DNA of 64,000 bases from Myxococcus virescens (GCF_900101905.1 NZ_FNAJ01000007.1:302025-366024); one strand, 5' to 3'. Numbered from the stretch's first letter, positions 9,972 through 19,578 are shown. Notes: a model not told the origin generated them from the letters alone. A program made the numbers and translations.

Positions 9972-10895
9972 CTACCGGTAACCCGTGGCGTCGGCGGGCT
10001 TGCCTGCGTCCTGGACCTCGACGACGTAGCGCCAGGCATCGGGCTGGCTGCCATCCAGGTCCGTGAAGCCGTAGACGCGTGCGAGCTGGCCGCTGGACAG
10101 GGACTGTCCGTTCCACCGGGCCTTGTCCGCGTCCGATGCCAGCGCGGCCACGGCTCGGCCGACATAGGCCGGCGTCTCCGAGATGACGAAGTGAGGCTCC
10201 TTCACCGTCGCGTCGCGCCAGTTCGCCTCGGTGACGCCGAAGTGCTCCAGCATGCCTTCGGAGCGCATCCAGCCCGGCGTCAGCGCGACGGCGGTGGCGC
10301 CATGGGGCCTGAGCTCTCGAGCCTGGCTCCAGGCCAGCCGGAGCACGGAGGCCTTCGCGAGGTCGTAGAACGTGGAGATGCGGTAGTTCGTCGCGTTGTA
10401 GTCGGCGGTGCCGTCGGTGACCTCGACCACGAGTCCTCCCGGGCGGCGGATGAGCAGCAGCAGGGCGAAGTGGCTGGTGATGAGGTGCGTGTCCACGCCC
10501 AGCCGGAGCAGCCGCAGCCCCTTTTCGAGCGAGTGCTCCCACACGCTCTTGTTCCACTCAAAGATGGACTCGCCGCCCCAGATGTCGTTGACGAGCACGT
10601 CGAGCCGGCCCTGTTCCCCATCAATGCGCTTCACCAGGGCCTGGACCTGTTCGGGCACCAGGTGGTCCGTCTGCACGGCGATGCCGAGCCCACCCGCCGC
10701 CGTCACCTGCTCGGCGGTCTCTTCAATGGTCTCCGGCCGGTTCTGCTCCGAGCGCTGGGCCCGTGTCGTCCGGCCCGTGACGTAGACGGTGGCGCCCGCC
10801 GCGCCGAGCTGCACCGCGATGCCCCGGCCTGCTCCTCGCGTGCCGCCCGCGACCAGTGCCACGCGTCCCTTCAGTGAATCCTTCATGTCCTGCAT
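9972..10895 (-). CDS. SDR family oxidoreductase
   Basis: A 307-residue protein starting at MQDMKDSLKGR: the ATG at 10895 has a strong AGGAGG 5 nt upstream, which decides against the longer frame to 10988. The N-terminal Rossmann motif reads VALVAGGTRGAGRGIAVQLG (TGxxxGxG type with Thr changed to Gly), and VYVTGRTTR suggests an NADP-binding Arg pair. The usual catalytic YxxxK is represented by FYDLAKASVLRL. Classical SDRs reduce carbonyls or oxidise alcohols with NAD(P)H; the substrate is unknown. Confidence 0.85.
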   Translation of the reverse strand: MQDMKDSLKGRVALVAGGTRGAGRGIAVQLGAAGATVYVTGRTTRAQRSEQNRPETIEETAEQVTAAGGLGIAVQTDHLVPEQVQALVKRIDGEQGRLDVLVNDIWGGESIFEWNKSVWEHSLEKGLRLLRLGVDTHLITSHFALLLLIRRPGGLVVEVTDGTADYNATNYRISTFYDLAKASVLRLAWSQARELRPHGATAVALTPGWMRSEGMLEHFGVTEANWRDATVKEPHFVISETPAYVGRAVAALASDADKARWNGQSLSSGQLARVYGFTDLDGSQPDAWRYVVEVQDAGKPADATGYR

Positions 10896-11109
10896 GCCTG
10901 CCTCCTGGGGGATGTCCGTACCGAGGGGCGAGACTACGGAGGATTGTTGACACCTCCTGTCAGGATTGGGCGAGTCGGCGGGGTTCACGGAGGAAGGCGC
11001 CGCGGCCTTTCACCTCCTCACCTGTTCGACATCTCGCGAGGAGGTTGCGTGATTCGACGACGCATAGGGGGCACCGCCGGCTTCCTGCCCACGTACCGGC
11101 GCGTGCGGC

Positions 11110-11646
11110 TCAGGGCGCGGGGCAGGTGAGTCTCGGCTCCGGCGCATCGACGTCCTGGAGCCGCAGCAGGCAGCGAAGGGCCTCGGGGTCCGCGGAGTCC
11201 GTCAGGTACGTCCGGCGCCACAGCATCGCTGCAACGCGCCGGGGAAGCGTGGGATCCGGCGCGACGAGGGCCCGGCGGACGGCATTGCCTCCCCGTGGCG
11301 CTGTCGCCGCCGCGGCTTCGAGCTTGGCGACTTCATCCGGACAGCCATCCGGGCAGTTGTAAAGGAACACCGCGTGGCCGTGCTCCAGGTTGTGGACATA
11401 GAGGCAGGGGGCGACGGGCTCGGAGGCGCTCCCGCACGGGGCCACGCTGCCGCAGTGGAGGCCGGAGTTGGGCGGATTCTCTCCGTTGCCACACGCTTCG
11501 CTCGAGCAGGTGTCGAGGTGGTGGGAGGGGCTCGGCGCCGACAGCGGAAAGCTGAACCGCTCGCAGGGGTCGGCGTCGTCAGGATCAGTGTCGCCGCAGC
11601 CGGCGAGCGCGAGGACCGTCAGGAGGGGGAGGAGCGGGCGTGGCAT
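11110..11646 (-). CDS. DUF3105 lipoprotein
   Basis: A 178-residue lipoprotein (MPRPLLPLLTVLALAGCG) rich in cysteine in its first half. Residues 84-97 read VHNLEHGHAVFLYN, the signature of DUF3105 proteins, whose function is unknown. An alternative ATG at 11667 would add seven residues and overlaps the upstream stop codon as TGATG, so the gene may be translationally coupled to the DHH-like gene. The conserved His-rich segment and cysteines suggest metal or redox chemistry in the envelope (inference). Confidence 0.7.
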   Translation of the reverse strand: MPRPLLPLLTVLALAGCGDTDPDDADPCERFSFPLSAPSPSHHLDTCSSEACGNGENPPNSGLHCGSVAPCGSASEPVAPCLYVHNLEHGHAVFLYNCPDGCPDEVAKLEAAAATAPRGGNAVRRALVAPDPTLPRRVAAMLWRRTYLTDSADPEALRCLLRLQDVDAPEPRLTCPAP

Positions 11647-11666
11647 CACGGCCGCGTCATACCGCA

Positions 11667-12734
11667 TCAGCCGGGAAACGTACCCCGCCGCTCCACGTCG
11701 ATGTCGCGCAGGCCCTTGAAGCCCAGTCCGGCGGCGAAGCGGAGGAAGTCCTCCCGGGAGAGGCTGCCTCCGGTGGCGTTGAGCGGGAGCCCTCCGAGCT
11801 CCATCGGAGTCCGGCTGCGAACGGCGAAGTCCACGCGGCCCGGCAGATAGCCCGCGTTGGCGGCGATGATGATGTGCTCGGGGAGCCGCTGGGCCCAGCG
11901 CACCGCGACCTGCGGATGGACCTGGGCCTCCGAGCTGAACAGCAGCAGCGCCACGGGACTGGCGATGCGCGGTGGCGTCTTCGAGCACCTCAGCACCTCG
12001 CGCTGCACCTCCAGCCGACAGTCGTGCAATGTATCGACGCCGGGGACGTTGCCCCGGGTGATGTCGGTGGCGCTGCCCGCTCGAAGGAGGACCCCCAACG
12101 CCAGCGGTGCCGCGTACCGGGAGGACTTCCGGGCCGCGTTCAGCAAGGCCACGGATTCCGTCACGGCGGTGCGACCCGCCCGGCGGAGGGCGTCCTTGAG
12201 GAAGGGAATGGGCGCATCCACGCCCTGGTCCGCCACGGTTCCCAGGACGGCCAGCCATTCCAACGGGCCCGGCACTACGCAGGGCGACACGAGCGCGTAG
12301 GTGAGCAGGCTGCAACTGACCGCGGGCTCCAATCCCCGTGCGGCGAGCACGGTCGTGCCCGCCTTGCCAGCCGGAGCCAGGGCCGCTTGGGGCGCCACGA
12401 TGAGCGTGGGGAGGTCCGGTGGAGCGACGGAGTCGTCCATCGCATCCGACGACATCTCGAGCACCACCCATGCGTCGGGCTGTGCCGCGCGGAGGCGCTG
12501 CTGAAAGGTTGGTGAGAGGGCATGCTCGCCCCTGGCCGGTACCTGCGCCTTGACCCGCGCTCCCACGGCCTGGAGCGCGCGGAGCACCAGCGCCCCTGCG
12601 GCGAGCCCGTCCACGCTGGGGTGGGGCGCCACGACCACGTGGCGATCCTTCAGCGCCATCAGGAAGTCACGAGCGTCCGCCAGCGCCTCTTCGGACGCGG
12701 GCCAGCGGGGGTCCTTCATGTGTCCGAGCAACAT
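11667..12734 (-). CDS. DHH-like phosphoesterase family protein
   Basis: A protein of about 355 residues (start taken at MLLGHMKDP, 12734; ATG 12719 is an alternative and neither has a clear ribosome binding site). The N-terminus VVVAPHPSVDGLAAGALVLRAL resembles the first motif of DHH/RecJ-like phosphoesterases, though it reads HPSVD rather than DHDxD. A second segment, LGTVADQGVDAPIPFL, resembles the DHH-family G-V-A-D block, and the C-terminus looks like a DHHA1-type half (GYLPGRVDFAVRS, SGRED-like loops). Several metal ligands appear missing, so it may bind rather than cleave nucleotides. It overlaps the DUF3105 gene by one base through TGATG. Confidence 0.55.
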   Translation of the reverse strand: MLLGHMKDPRWPASEEALADARDFLMALKDRHVVVAPHPSVDGLAAGALVLRALQAVGARVKAQVPARGEHALSPTFQQRLRAAQPDAWVVLEMSSDAMDDSVAPPDLPTLIVAPQAALAPAGKAGTTVLAARGLEPAVSCSLLTYALVSPCVVPGPLEWLAVLGTVADQGVDAPIPFLKDALRRAGRTAVTESVALLNAARKSSRYAAPLALGVLLRAGSATDITRGNVPGVDTLHDCRLEVQREVLRCSKTPPRIASPVALLLFSSEAQVHPQVAVRWAQRLPEHIIIAANAGYLPGRVDFAVRSRTPMELGGLPLNATGGSLSREDFLRFAAGLGFKGLRDIDVERRGTFPG

Positions 12735-12885
12735 GGGGTGAAGGTTTAACGCGGTGGGGCGACACGGGAGGCCGGGCATGGAGCGCCCGCACGGTACCCG
12801 GCCGGGCAGATCCAGCGCCGAACCGGGAGGGGACCACCCAGTTTCGGAGTGTCATCAGTCGCAGGTTCTTCTACGGTCCGCGGCC

Positions 12886-14760
12886 ATGAACCGGAAACGT
12901 CCCCTGAATTCCCTCCTGCGTGCGGCCGCGGTCATGGCGCTGCCCGCCTTCCTGGGGTGTGCCCAGGATTCGCAAGTGACGCGCGAGGCGCCCACGCCCT
13001 CCGAGTCTCCCGCCGCCGCGTCGCAGCCCACGCCGGCAGAGGCGAAGGCCTTCGCGGAGAAGGTGAACGCGGACCTCAAGCGCCTGTGGACGAAGCAGGC
13101 CACCGCGGAGTGGATCAAGTCCACGTACATCACCGATGACACCGAGCAGAACGCCGCCTTCGTCAACGAAGAGGTGCTGGCCTACGTCAACGGCGCCATC
13201 AAGGAGGCACGGCGCTTCGAGGGCCTGACGTTGGACGCGGACACCGCGCGCATGCTGCACCTGCTCAAGGTGTCCCAGGCGCTGCCGGCGCCGTCGGACG
13301 CGGAGCGGCGGTCCGAGCTGGCCGCCACGGCGGCGAAGCTGGAGGGCCTCTACGGCAAGGGCAAGTACTGCGGACCGGACGGGAAGGGGAAGTGCCGCGA
13401 CCTGGAGGTGCTGTCCGACGTCATCGCGGAGAGCCGCAACTACGACGAGCTGCTGGACGCGTGGCAGGGCTGGCACTCCGTGGCCCGTCCCATGCGGCCG
13501 CTGTACGAGCGCCTGGTGTCCATCTCCAACGAGGGCGCGAAGGACATCGGCTTCAACGACCTGGGCACGCTGTGGCGCTCCGCGTATGACATGTCGCCGG
13601 CCGAGTTCGAGGTCGAGGCCCAGCGCCTGTGGGGCCAGGTGAAGCCGCTCTATGACGACCTGCACTGCTACGTGCGCGGCCGTCTGGCGAAGCAGTACGG
13701 CGCCGACAAGGTACCCGACGGCAAGCCGATTCCCGCGCACCTGCTGGGCAACATGTGGGCGCAGGAGTGGAACAACATCTACCCGCTGGTGGAGCCCTTC
13801 CCCGGACAGGCCAGCCTGGACGTGGACGCGGCGCTGAAGCAGCAGAAGTATGACGCGATGCGCATGGTGAAGCTGGGTGAGAAGTTCTTCACCTCGCTGG
13901 GCCTCAAGGAGCTGCCGCCGAGCTTCTTCGAGCGCTCGCAGTTCACCAAGCCGGAAGGCCGCGACGTCGTCTGCCACGCCAGCGCCTGGGACGTGAACTT
14001 CAGCAACGACCTGCGCATCAAGATGTGCATCAAGCCCACGGAGGAGGACCTCGTCACCATCCACCACGAGCTGGGCCACAACTACTACTACACGTACTAC
14101 TACCAGCTCCCGGTGCTCTATCAGGCCGGCGCGAACGACGGCTTCCACGAGGCCATTGGTGACGCGCTCACGCTGTCCATCACCCCGGGCTACCTGCAGC
14201 AGGCGGGGTTGCTGAAGGCCGTTCCGAAGAACGAGAAGAACCTCATCAACCTTCAGATGAAGGACGCGCTGGAGAAGATTGCCTTCCTGCCGTTCGGTCT
14301 GCTCGTGGACCAGTGGCGCTGGGAGGTGTTCTCCGGCCGCGTGCAGCCGGCGGACTACAACAAGTCCTGGTGGACGCTGCGGGAGAAGTACCAGGGCGTC
14401 GCCGCGCCGGTGGCCCGTTCGGAGCAGGACTTCGACCCGGGGGCCAAGTACCACGTGCCTGCAAACGTTCCGTATACGCGGTATTTCCTGGCGCGCATCC
14501 TCCAGTTCCAGTTCCACAAGGCGCTCTGCGAGGCGTCCGGCTACCAGGGCGCTCTCCACGAGTGCTCCATCTATGGGAACAAGGAGGCCGGCAAGCGGCT
14601 CCAGGCCATGTTGGAGCTGGGCGCGAGCAAGCCGTGGCCCGACGCGCTCCAGGCCATGACGGGAACCCGGCAGATGGATGCCACGCCGCTGCTCGACTAC
14701 TTCAGCCCGCTGCGCACCTGGCTCCAGGCGCAGAACAAGGGCCAGAAGTGCGGTTGGTGA
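12886..14760 (+). CDS. M2-family (ACE-like) peptidase lipoprotein
   Basis: A 624-residue protein starting at ATG 12886 (MNRKRPLNSLLRAAAV), with a lipoprotein signal ending PAFLGC. The M2 gluzincin centre is intact: HHELGH with the zinc ligands at about residues 394 and 398, then the third ligand at about 422 in NDGFHEAIGD, the spacing and wording of angiotensin-converting enzymes. Peptidyl-dipeptidase activity on short peptides outside the cytoplasm is expected. Length matches single-domain bacterial ACE homologues. It stands alone, divergent from the DHH-like gene, with about 115 bp to the cold-shock gene. Confidence 0.92.
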   Translation: MNRKRPLNSLLRAAAVMALPAFLGCAQDSQVTREAPTPSESPAAASQPTPAEAKAFAEKVNADLKRLWTKQATAEWIKSTYITDDTEQNAAFVNEEVLAYVNGAIKEARRFEGLTLDADTARMLHLLKVSQALPAPSDAERRSELAATAAKLEGLYGKGKYCGPDGKGKCRDLEVLSDVIAESRNYDELLDAWQGWHSVARPMRPLYERLVSISNEGAKDIGFNDLGTLWRSAYDMSPAEFEVEAQRLWGQVKPLYDDLHCYVRGRLAKQYGADKVPDGKPIPAHLLGNMWAQEWNNIYPLVEPFPGQASLDVDAALKQQKYDAMRMVKLGEKFFTSLGLKELPPSFFERSQFTKPEGRDVVCHASAWDVNFSNDLRIKMCIKPTEEDLVTIHHELGHNYYYTYYYQLPVLYQAGANDGFHEAIGDALTLSITPGYLQQAGLLKAVPKNEKNLINLQMKDALEKIAFLPFGLLVDQWRWEVFSGRVQPADYNKSWWTLREKYQGVAAPVARSEQDFDPGAKYHVPANVPYTRYFLARILQFQFHKALCEASGYQGALHECSIYGNKEAGKRLQAMLELGASKPWPDALQAMTGTRQMDATPLLDYFSPLRTWLQAQNKGQKCGW

Positions 14761-14875
14761 CGGTCTGGAGTAGACGCGCCGGGCGGCCACGCTTAAATTG
14801 CAGCCGTCTAGGCGGGTTCGCTCGTAGGACCGGACGGCGGATATTCGCGTCCGTGACGAAAGAAGAAGAGAGCAA

Positions 14876-15079
14876 ATGGCTACTGGTACCGTGAAGTGGT
14901 TCAACGATGCGAAGGGTTTCGGCTTCCTCACCCAGGACGGTGGTGGTGAGGACGTGTTCTGCCACCACACCGCCATCAACATGGATGGCTTCCGCACCCT
15001 CCAGGAGGGCCAGAAGGTGGAGTTCGAAGTGACCCGCGGCCCCAAGGGCCTGCAGGCCCAGAACGTCCGCGCGGCCTGA
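14876..15079 (+). CDS. CspA-family cold-shock protein
   Basis: A 67-residue single OB-fold protein. RNP1 ([10 protein letters not shown]) and RNP2 (DVFCHHTAI, Val-Phe with Cys-His in place of the common VHxS) are visible, beginning [12 protein letters not shown]. It binds single-stranded RNA/DNA and melts RNA structure. A purine-rich GAAGAAGAGAG lies 5-15 nt before the ATG. The 115-nt upstream region includes a CGGACG/CGTCCG stem about 35-60 nt before the start, a possible 5'-UTR structure. Myxobacteria carry several csp paralogues, so I do not assign a letter. Confidence 0.95.
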   Translation: MATGTVKWFNDAKGFGFLTQDGGGEDVFCHHTAINMDGFRTLQEGQKVEFEVTRGPKGLQAQNVRAA

Positions 15080-15116
15080 GCCGAGCGTCGTTCGAACTGC
15101 TTCTGATGCATCATGA

Positions 15117-15152
15117 GGGTCCGGCCCCACGGGGTCGGGCCCTTCGTGCTTT
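15117..15152 (+). terminator. Probable terminator after the cold-shock gene
   Basis: A 10-bp GC stem with two G-U pairs (15117-15126 with 15133-15142) and a 6-nt loop is followed by the imperfect T-rich tail TTCGTGCTTTCT. It lies 37 bp past the csp stop codon and just before the next GTG start. Confidence 0.6.
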
Positions 15153-15166
15153 CTGGAGAGCGCTCC

Positions 15167-17323
15167 GTGCCTTTGTCGACGAAGTTCCGCCGCTCACGCG
15201 TCTGTCTGTTGCCCGTTCTCGCCGCGCTGGGTTGCTCCACCACGCCAGCCGTGCCGTCGAGCACGGGCACGGCCGCCCTCCCGGCCGCGTCGTCCAAGAC
15301 ACCACCCCCTGCCAACGTCCCGGAGAAGGAGCCCACCGCCATGACGTCCACGTTCGACGCGGCGGCCCTGAAGGCGGAGCTCGTGACGCGGCACGGCGAG
15401 GCGCAGCGGGCCCGCATCGAGCGGGGCGTGGATCAGGTGGCGGCGATGTGGCGGCCGGAGGACGGAGACCTCGCGGCGTTCGCACGTGAACAGTTCCTGT
15501 CCGACCCGAGCGCGCTCGACGCGACCTTCCAGCGGCTGGAGCGGCTGTTCGAGCAGCTCGACGGGCACCTGTACGAAATCGGGCGTGAGCTCCAGTGGTA
15601 CACCGACCTGGACCTGGGGCCATTGCTGCCGGTGGAGCCCCTGGTGGCGGCGTATGATCCGGCCGCGCACGTCACCACGGACCTGTTCCGCGCACGCGTG
15701 GGGTTCGTGGTGTTGCTCAACTTCCCGCTCACCACGTTGGCGGAGCGCGTGGAGCAGGGGCCGTCATGGACACGGCGGCAGTGGGCCGAGACGCGGCTGG
15801 CCGGGCGCTTCAACCAGCGCGTCCCCGCGGAGATTGAGCAGGCGTCCTCGCGCGCCATCGCCGCGGCCAACCTGTACATCGCCGAATACAACATCTGGAT
15901 GCATCACCTGGTGGATGCGCAGGGGCGGCGCCCCTTCCCAAAGGGGCTGCGGCTCATCAGCCACTGGAACCTGCGTGACGAGCTGAAGGGTGATTATTCC
16001 GACGCGGCGACGGGCGCGCTGAAGCAGCGGATGATCGTCCAGGTGATGGAGCGCATCATCACGCAGACGATTCCCGCGGCCGTCATCGACAACCCGCGGT
16101 TGGATTGGGACCCCTTCACCAACACCGTCACGGTGGCGCCGCCGCAGACGGTGGAGGCGGATGCTCCCGCGCGCACGACGAAGCCGGATGCCTCGCCGGA
16201 GCCGGACACCCGCTACGCGCACCTGCTGGCCACCTTCCAGGCGGCGCGTCAGGCGGACCCCTACGTGCCGGTGGCGCCCACGCGAATCGCCCGGAGCTTC
16301 GAGCTGGGCCGCGAGCTGCCTGAGGCGCGCGTCCGGGCCCTGCTGACACAGGTGCTGGAGTCACCGCTGGTGCCGCGCGTGGCGAAGGAGATTGAAGCGC
16401 GCCTGGGCCGGAAGCTGGAGCCGCAGGACCTCTGGTACTCGGGCTTCAATCCGGGCGGCAAGCGGAAGGAGTCCGAACTGGATGCGCTGACGCGCAAGCG
16501 CTACCCCACGGCGGAGGCGTTCGCGAAGGACCTGCCGCGCATCCTCCAGGGCATGGGCTTCACGAAGGCGAAGGCCGTGTGGCTGGCGGAGCGAATTCGC
16601 GTGGACGCGTCGCGCGGAGCGGGGCACGCACAGCCGGCGCTCCGGCGAGGCGACTTCCCCCGGCTGCGCACGCGCGTGGAGAAGGGGGGCATGGACTACA
16701 AGGGCTACAACATCGCGGTGCACGAGCTGGGGCACAACGTGGAGCAGGTGTTCAGCCTCTACGGCGTGGACCACACGCTGCTCGCGGGGGTGCCCAACAA
16801 CGCCTTCACGGAGGCGCTGGCCTTCGTGTTCCAGTCGCGGGACCTGGAGTTGCTCGGACTGGGCAAGCCGGACCCGGCGAGCGAGCGGGAGCGGGTGCTC
16901 GGCGAGCTGTGGCAGACGTGGGAGCGCGCGGGCATCGCGCTGGTGGACATGTCGGTGTGGCACTGGATGTACGCGCACCCGGATGCCACGCCAGCCCAGC
17001 TTCGCGAGGCGGTGGTGGGCATCGCGCGCGACGTGTGGAACCAGTACTTCGCGCCGGTGCTGGGCGGGGAGGGGAGCACGCTGCTGGCCGTCTACAGCCA
17101 CATGATCAGCTATCCGCTCTACCTGCCCGACTATCCGCTGGGCCACCTCATCGCGTTCCAGATTGAAGAGCACCTGAAGCGCAAGGGATCGCTGGGCGCC
17201 GAGTTCGAACGCATGGCCACCTACGGTTCGGTGACGCCGGACCAGTGGATGATTCATGCGACCGGGGCCCCGGTGAGCGCGGAGCCGTTGCTCCGCGCCG
17301 CCGAGGCCGCCCTGAGTCGCTGA
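15167..17323 (+). CDS. Large HEXXH metallopeptidase-like lipoprotein
   Basis: A 718-residue protein. I choose GTG 15167 (VPLSTKFRRSRV) because it has GGAGAG about 7 nt upstream and is followed directly by a signal peptide ending LAALGC. A zinc-binding HELGHNVEQ lies at about residue 519 and a candidate third ligand, Glu, in AFTEALAF at about 549, so it looks like an M2/M3-type gluzincin. Residues about 50-400 are helical and contain no family signature that I recognise. A periplasmic or surface peptidase is inferred. An M2 peptidase lies 2.3 kb upstream, so two unrelated-looking HEXXH lipoproteins flank the cold-shock gene. Confidence 0.7.
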   Translation: MPLSTKFRRSRVCLLPVLAALGCSTTPAVPSSTGTAALPAASSKTPPPANVPEKEPTAMTSTFDAAALKAELVTRHGEAQRARIERGVDQVAAMWRPEDGDLAAFAREQFLSDPSALDATFQRLERLFEQLDGHLYEIGRELQWYTDLDLGPLLPVEPLVAAYDPAAHVTTDLFRARVGFVVLLNFPLTTLAERVEQGPSWTRRQWAETRLAGRFNQRVPAEIEQASSRAIAAANLYIAEYNIWMHHLVDAQGRRPFPKGLRLISHWNLRDELKGDYSDAATGALKQRMIVQVMERIITQTIPAAVIDNPRLDWDPFTNTVTVAPPQTVEADAPARTTKPDASPEPDTRYAHLLATFQAARQADPYVPVAPTRIARSFELGRELPEARVRALLTQVLESPLVPRVAKEIEARLGRKLEPQDLWYSGFNPGGKRKESELDALTRKRYPTAEAFAKDLPRILQGMGFTKAKAVWLAERIRVDASRGAGHAQPALRRGDFPRLRTRVEKGGMDYKGYNIAVHELGHNVEQVFSLYGVDHTLLAGVPNNAFTEALAFVFQSRDLELLGLGKPDPASERERVLGELWQTWERAGIALVDMSVWHWMYAHPDATPAQLREAVVGIARDVWNQYFAPVLGGEGSTLLAVYSHMISYPLYLPDYPLGHLIAFQIEEHLKRKGSLGAEFERMATYGSVTPDQWMIHATGAPVSAEPLLRAAEAALSR

Positions 17324-17324
17324 C

Positions 17325-18065
17325 CTACGGCTGCCGGGACGTGTCGCCGGGGACGTCGATGAGCTCGACGTCGAAGGTGAGGACGGCGTTGGGCGGGATG
17401 CGCGAGCCGGACGGCGGCCGCTCGCCGTAGGCGGTGTTGCCGGGGCAGGTGAGCTTCGCCTTGCCGCCCACCTTCATCTTCGCCACGCCCTGCGTCCAGC
17501 AAGGGATGACGCCGTTGAGCGGGAACTCGACGGGGATTCCGCGGCGGGCGGAGGTGTCGAAGATGGTGCCGTCCACCAGCCGGCCCTCGTAGTGGACCTT
17601 GACGGTGTCGACGGCGCGCGGGCTGCGGCCGGTTCCCGCCTGGACCTGCTTGTAGACGACGCCGGAGGGAAGCACCTCCGCGCCGGGCTCCTTGGCGGCG
17701 CGCTCCAGCGCGGCCTTGCCCGCGAGGGCCTGCCGGCTCTTGGCGAAGGCCTGAACCCGCTGCGCCTGCTCCTTCGGGTCGATGTCGGACGTCTTTCCAC
17801 CGAGTCCGTCGGACAGGCCCTGTTGCAGCACCTTCAGCTCCTCGGGCGACAGCGCGAAGAGGGACAAATCACGGCCAATGGAGAGGCCGAGCGTGTAGAG
17901 GGTCTGCTGGTCCTCCTCGGACAGCGCAGCGGGCGCCGCCGGCGCGGCGGCCGGAGTCGCCGGTGCGGCCTTGGCCGCGGGCTTCTTCGCCGACTTCGAG
18001 TCCTGCGCCTGGGCGCCCGTCGCGCCGAGCGCGAACACCAGGGCCGCCGTCCACATCGATCGCAT
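17325..18065 (-). CDS. FKBP-type peptidyl-prolyl isomerase (FkpA/Mip-like)
   Basis: A 246-residue protein starting at MRSMWTAALVF; the ATG at 18065 has GGTGG 5 nt upstream. A cleavable signal peptide (GATGAQAQ) is followed by a Lys/Ala/Pro-rich linker. Residues about 70-140 are the helical FKBP N-terminal dimerisation domain (LYTLGLSIGRDL). A C-terminal FKBP domain contains VKVHYEGRLVDGTIFDTS, AYGERPPSGSRIPPNAVL and FDVELIDV. It catalyses cis-trans isomerisation of prolyl bonds and acts as a periplasmic chaperone. It converges on the HEXXH lipoprotein gene, one base away, and is divergent from the PilZ gene. Confidence 0.95.
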   Translation of the reverse strand: MRSMWTAALVFALGATGAQAQDSKSAKKPAAKAAPATPAAAPAAPAALSEEDQQTLYTLGLSIGRDLSLFALSPEELKVLQQGLSDGLGGKTSDIDPKEQAQRVQAFAKSRQALAGKAALERAAKEPGAEVLPSGVVYKQVQAGTGRSPRAVDTVKVHYEGRLVDGTIFDTSARRGIPVEFPLNGVIPCWTQGVAKMKVGGKAKLTCPGNTAYGERPPSGSRIPPNAVLTFDVELIDVPGDTSRQP

Positions 18066-18285
18066 GCATCCACCTTTCATGAGAACCGGCGCACTATAGA
18101 GCGTGGCCGCGCGCTCGGAAGACACAAGCCCGCGCGAAGAATTCACCGAGGAAGCACAGCGAGCGCGCGACTCCTCCGCGCGCCGTCCGTTTTCTTGCGC
18201 GTTCGGCGCGCGCCTCTACCCTGCATCCAGGTTGCTTCACCCCCGGAGCAACCTGTTGCACCACCTGACCGGAGGCGAAGAAGCC

Positions 18286-18621
18286 ATGAGCGACAAGCGG
18301 AAGAACAAGCGGGCGCCCCTCGACATCTACCTGAACAAGTACATGGGTGGCGTGCCGTACATGTCGCGGGCCGCGGACATCAGCCAGGAAGGGCTGAGCC
18401 TCGCCCGGCTGCTCGAGCCTCAGCACGAGGCCAAGCGCATCGGCCTCCAGTTCCAGCTCCCGGGCTCGGAGGAGATCATCTACGCCGAGGGGGAAGTGGT
18501 CCGTGAGTGGGCCGAGCTGGGGGCCAAGCGTGAGCGCTCGGGTGTGCGCTTCACGTTGCTCACCGATCGTCACCGCAAGATGATCGACGCCTACGTCGAC
18601 CGTCACGGCAACGAGAACTGA
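18286..18621 (+). CDS. Single-domain PilZ protein (c-di-GMP receptor)
   Basis: A 111-residue protein consisting of one PilZ domain. Both c-di-GMP-binding motifs are present: RxxxR as RKNKR at residues 4-8 and D/NxSxxG as DISQEG near residue 28. The start ATG at 18286 is preceded by GGAGG. It should report the second messenger to a motility or envelope partner, which cannot be named from sequence. About 220 bp separate it from the divergent FKBP gene; a promoter pair is likely there but I could not pick hexamers with confidence. Confidence 0.9.
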   Translation: MSDKRKNKRAPLDIYLNKYMGGVPYMSRAADISQEGLSLARLLEPQHEAKRIGLQFQLPGSEEIIYAEGEVVREWAELGAKRERSGVRFTLLTDRHRKMIDAYVDRHGNEN

Positions 18622-18741
18622 CGCATACCCGCCGTGCCGCAGGGGCCTGCCTTGACTTCCCCGGAAGCGGGCCCGTTGAATGGGAAGCCATTCTGCCCTG
18701 ACACGACCCGCGACGTCGGACGAGGGGCTGGAGGATTTCCC

Positions 18742-19557
18742 GTGAGGCACTCGCTGTGGGGGATATTGCTGGCCGTGCCACTGACCGCGTTTGGCCAGGG
18801 CAAGGAAGCGAAGGCCCCGAAGTCCACCGTCGCCGCCGTGAAAACGGCACCGGGGGCACCGGGCGTCAATTGGGAAGGGCAGGTTCTGCGGGCCACGGGA
18901 GTGGGTGCTCCCGACCTGAAGGCCTCCAACCCCGGGCAGGCCCGACTGGGCGCCGAGCGGACCGCCAGGCAATCCGCCGTCCAGAACCTCATGGACCAGG
19001 CCGGGCGCCTCCACATCAGCGCGGGCCGCACCGTGGCGGACGAGCTGTCCCGCGAGGACGTCCGCAAACGGGTGGAGGCCGCGATGGGCGGTTACAAGGT
19101 CGTCGCCCGGCGGTTCTTCTCCGACAGTGGCGTGGAGATTGACGTGGAGGTGCCGCTGTCGGCCCTCACCGCGTCGCTGTTCGCGTCGCCCGCCGCGGAC
19201 ACCGTCATCGCCATCAACGGCGCGGGCGCGAAGAAGTACACAGGTCTGGTGGTGGATGCGCGAGGGCTCGGTGTGCAGCCCGTGCTGGCGCCCCGCCTGC
19301 TGGATGACAGCGGCAAGGCGCTGTACGGCGCGGCGGCGCTGGCCAACGAGCGCCGTGCCGCGACCGCCGTGGCCGCGTGGTTCCAGAGCCTGGAAGCGGC
19401 GAAGAAGGCCTCGCTGGTGGGGGACAAGCCCCTGGTGGTGAAGGCCAAGGGTTCCAAGGGGTCCGACCTGGTGCTCGCCTCGGAGGATGCGAAGGCGCTC
19501 GTCGAGGCCAACACGCGCTTCCTGGCCGAGGGCCGGGTCGTGATCGTCACGCAGTGA
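18742..19557 (+). CDS. Secreted LPP20-like protein of unknown function
   Basis: A 271-residue protein. GTG 18742 is the likely start: GGAGG lies 8 nt upstream and the protein then begins with a signal peptide (VRHSLWGILLAVPLTAFG). The middle resembles LPP20/FlgT-like domains: NWEGQVLRATGVGAPDLK, ARLGAERTARQSAVQNLM, and a late FFSDSGVEIDVEVPLSAL beta segment. These are envelope proteins without known enzyme activity. The PEGA lipoprotein gene begins 21 bp after the stop and probably shares the transcript. Confidence 0.7.
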   Translation: MRHSLWGILLAVPLTAFGQGKEAKAPKSTVAAVKTAPGAPGVNWEGQVLRATGVGAPDLKASNPGQARLGAERTARQSAVQNLMDQAGRLHISAGRTVADELSREDVRKRVEAAMGGYKVVARRFFSDSGVEIDVEVPLSALTASLFASPAADTVIAINGAGAKKYTGLVVDARGLGVQPVLAPRLLDDSGKALYGAAALANERRAATAVAAWFQSLEAAKKASLVGDKPLVVKAKGSKGSDLVLASEDAKALVEANTRFLAEGRVVIVTQ

Positions 19558-19578
19558 CTTCGAGGTCCCGGCGAGCTG

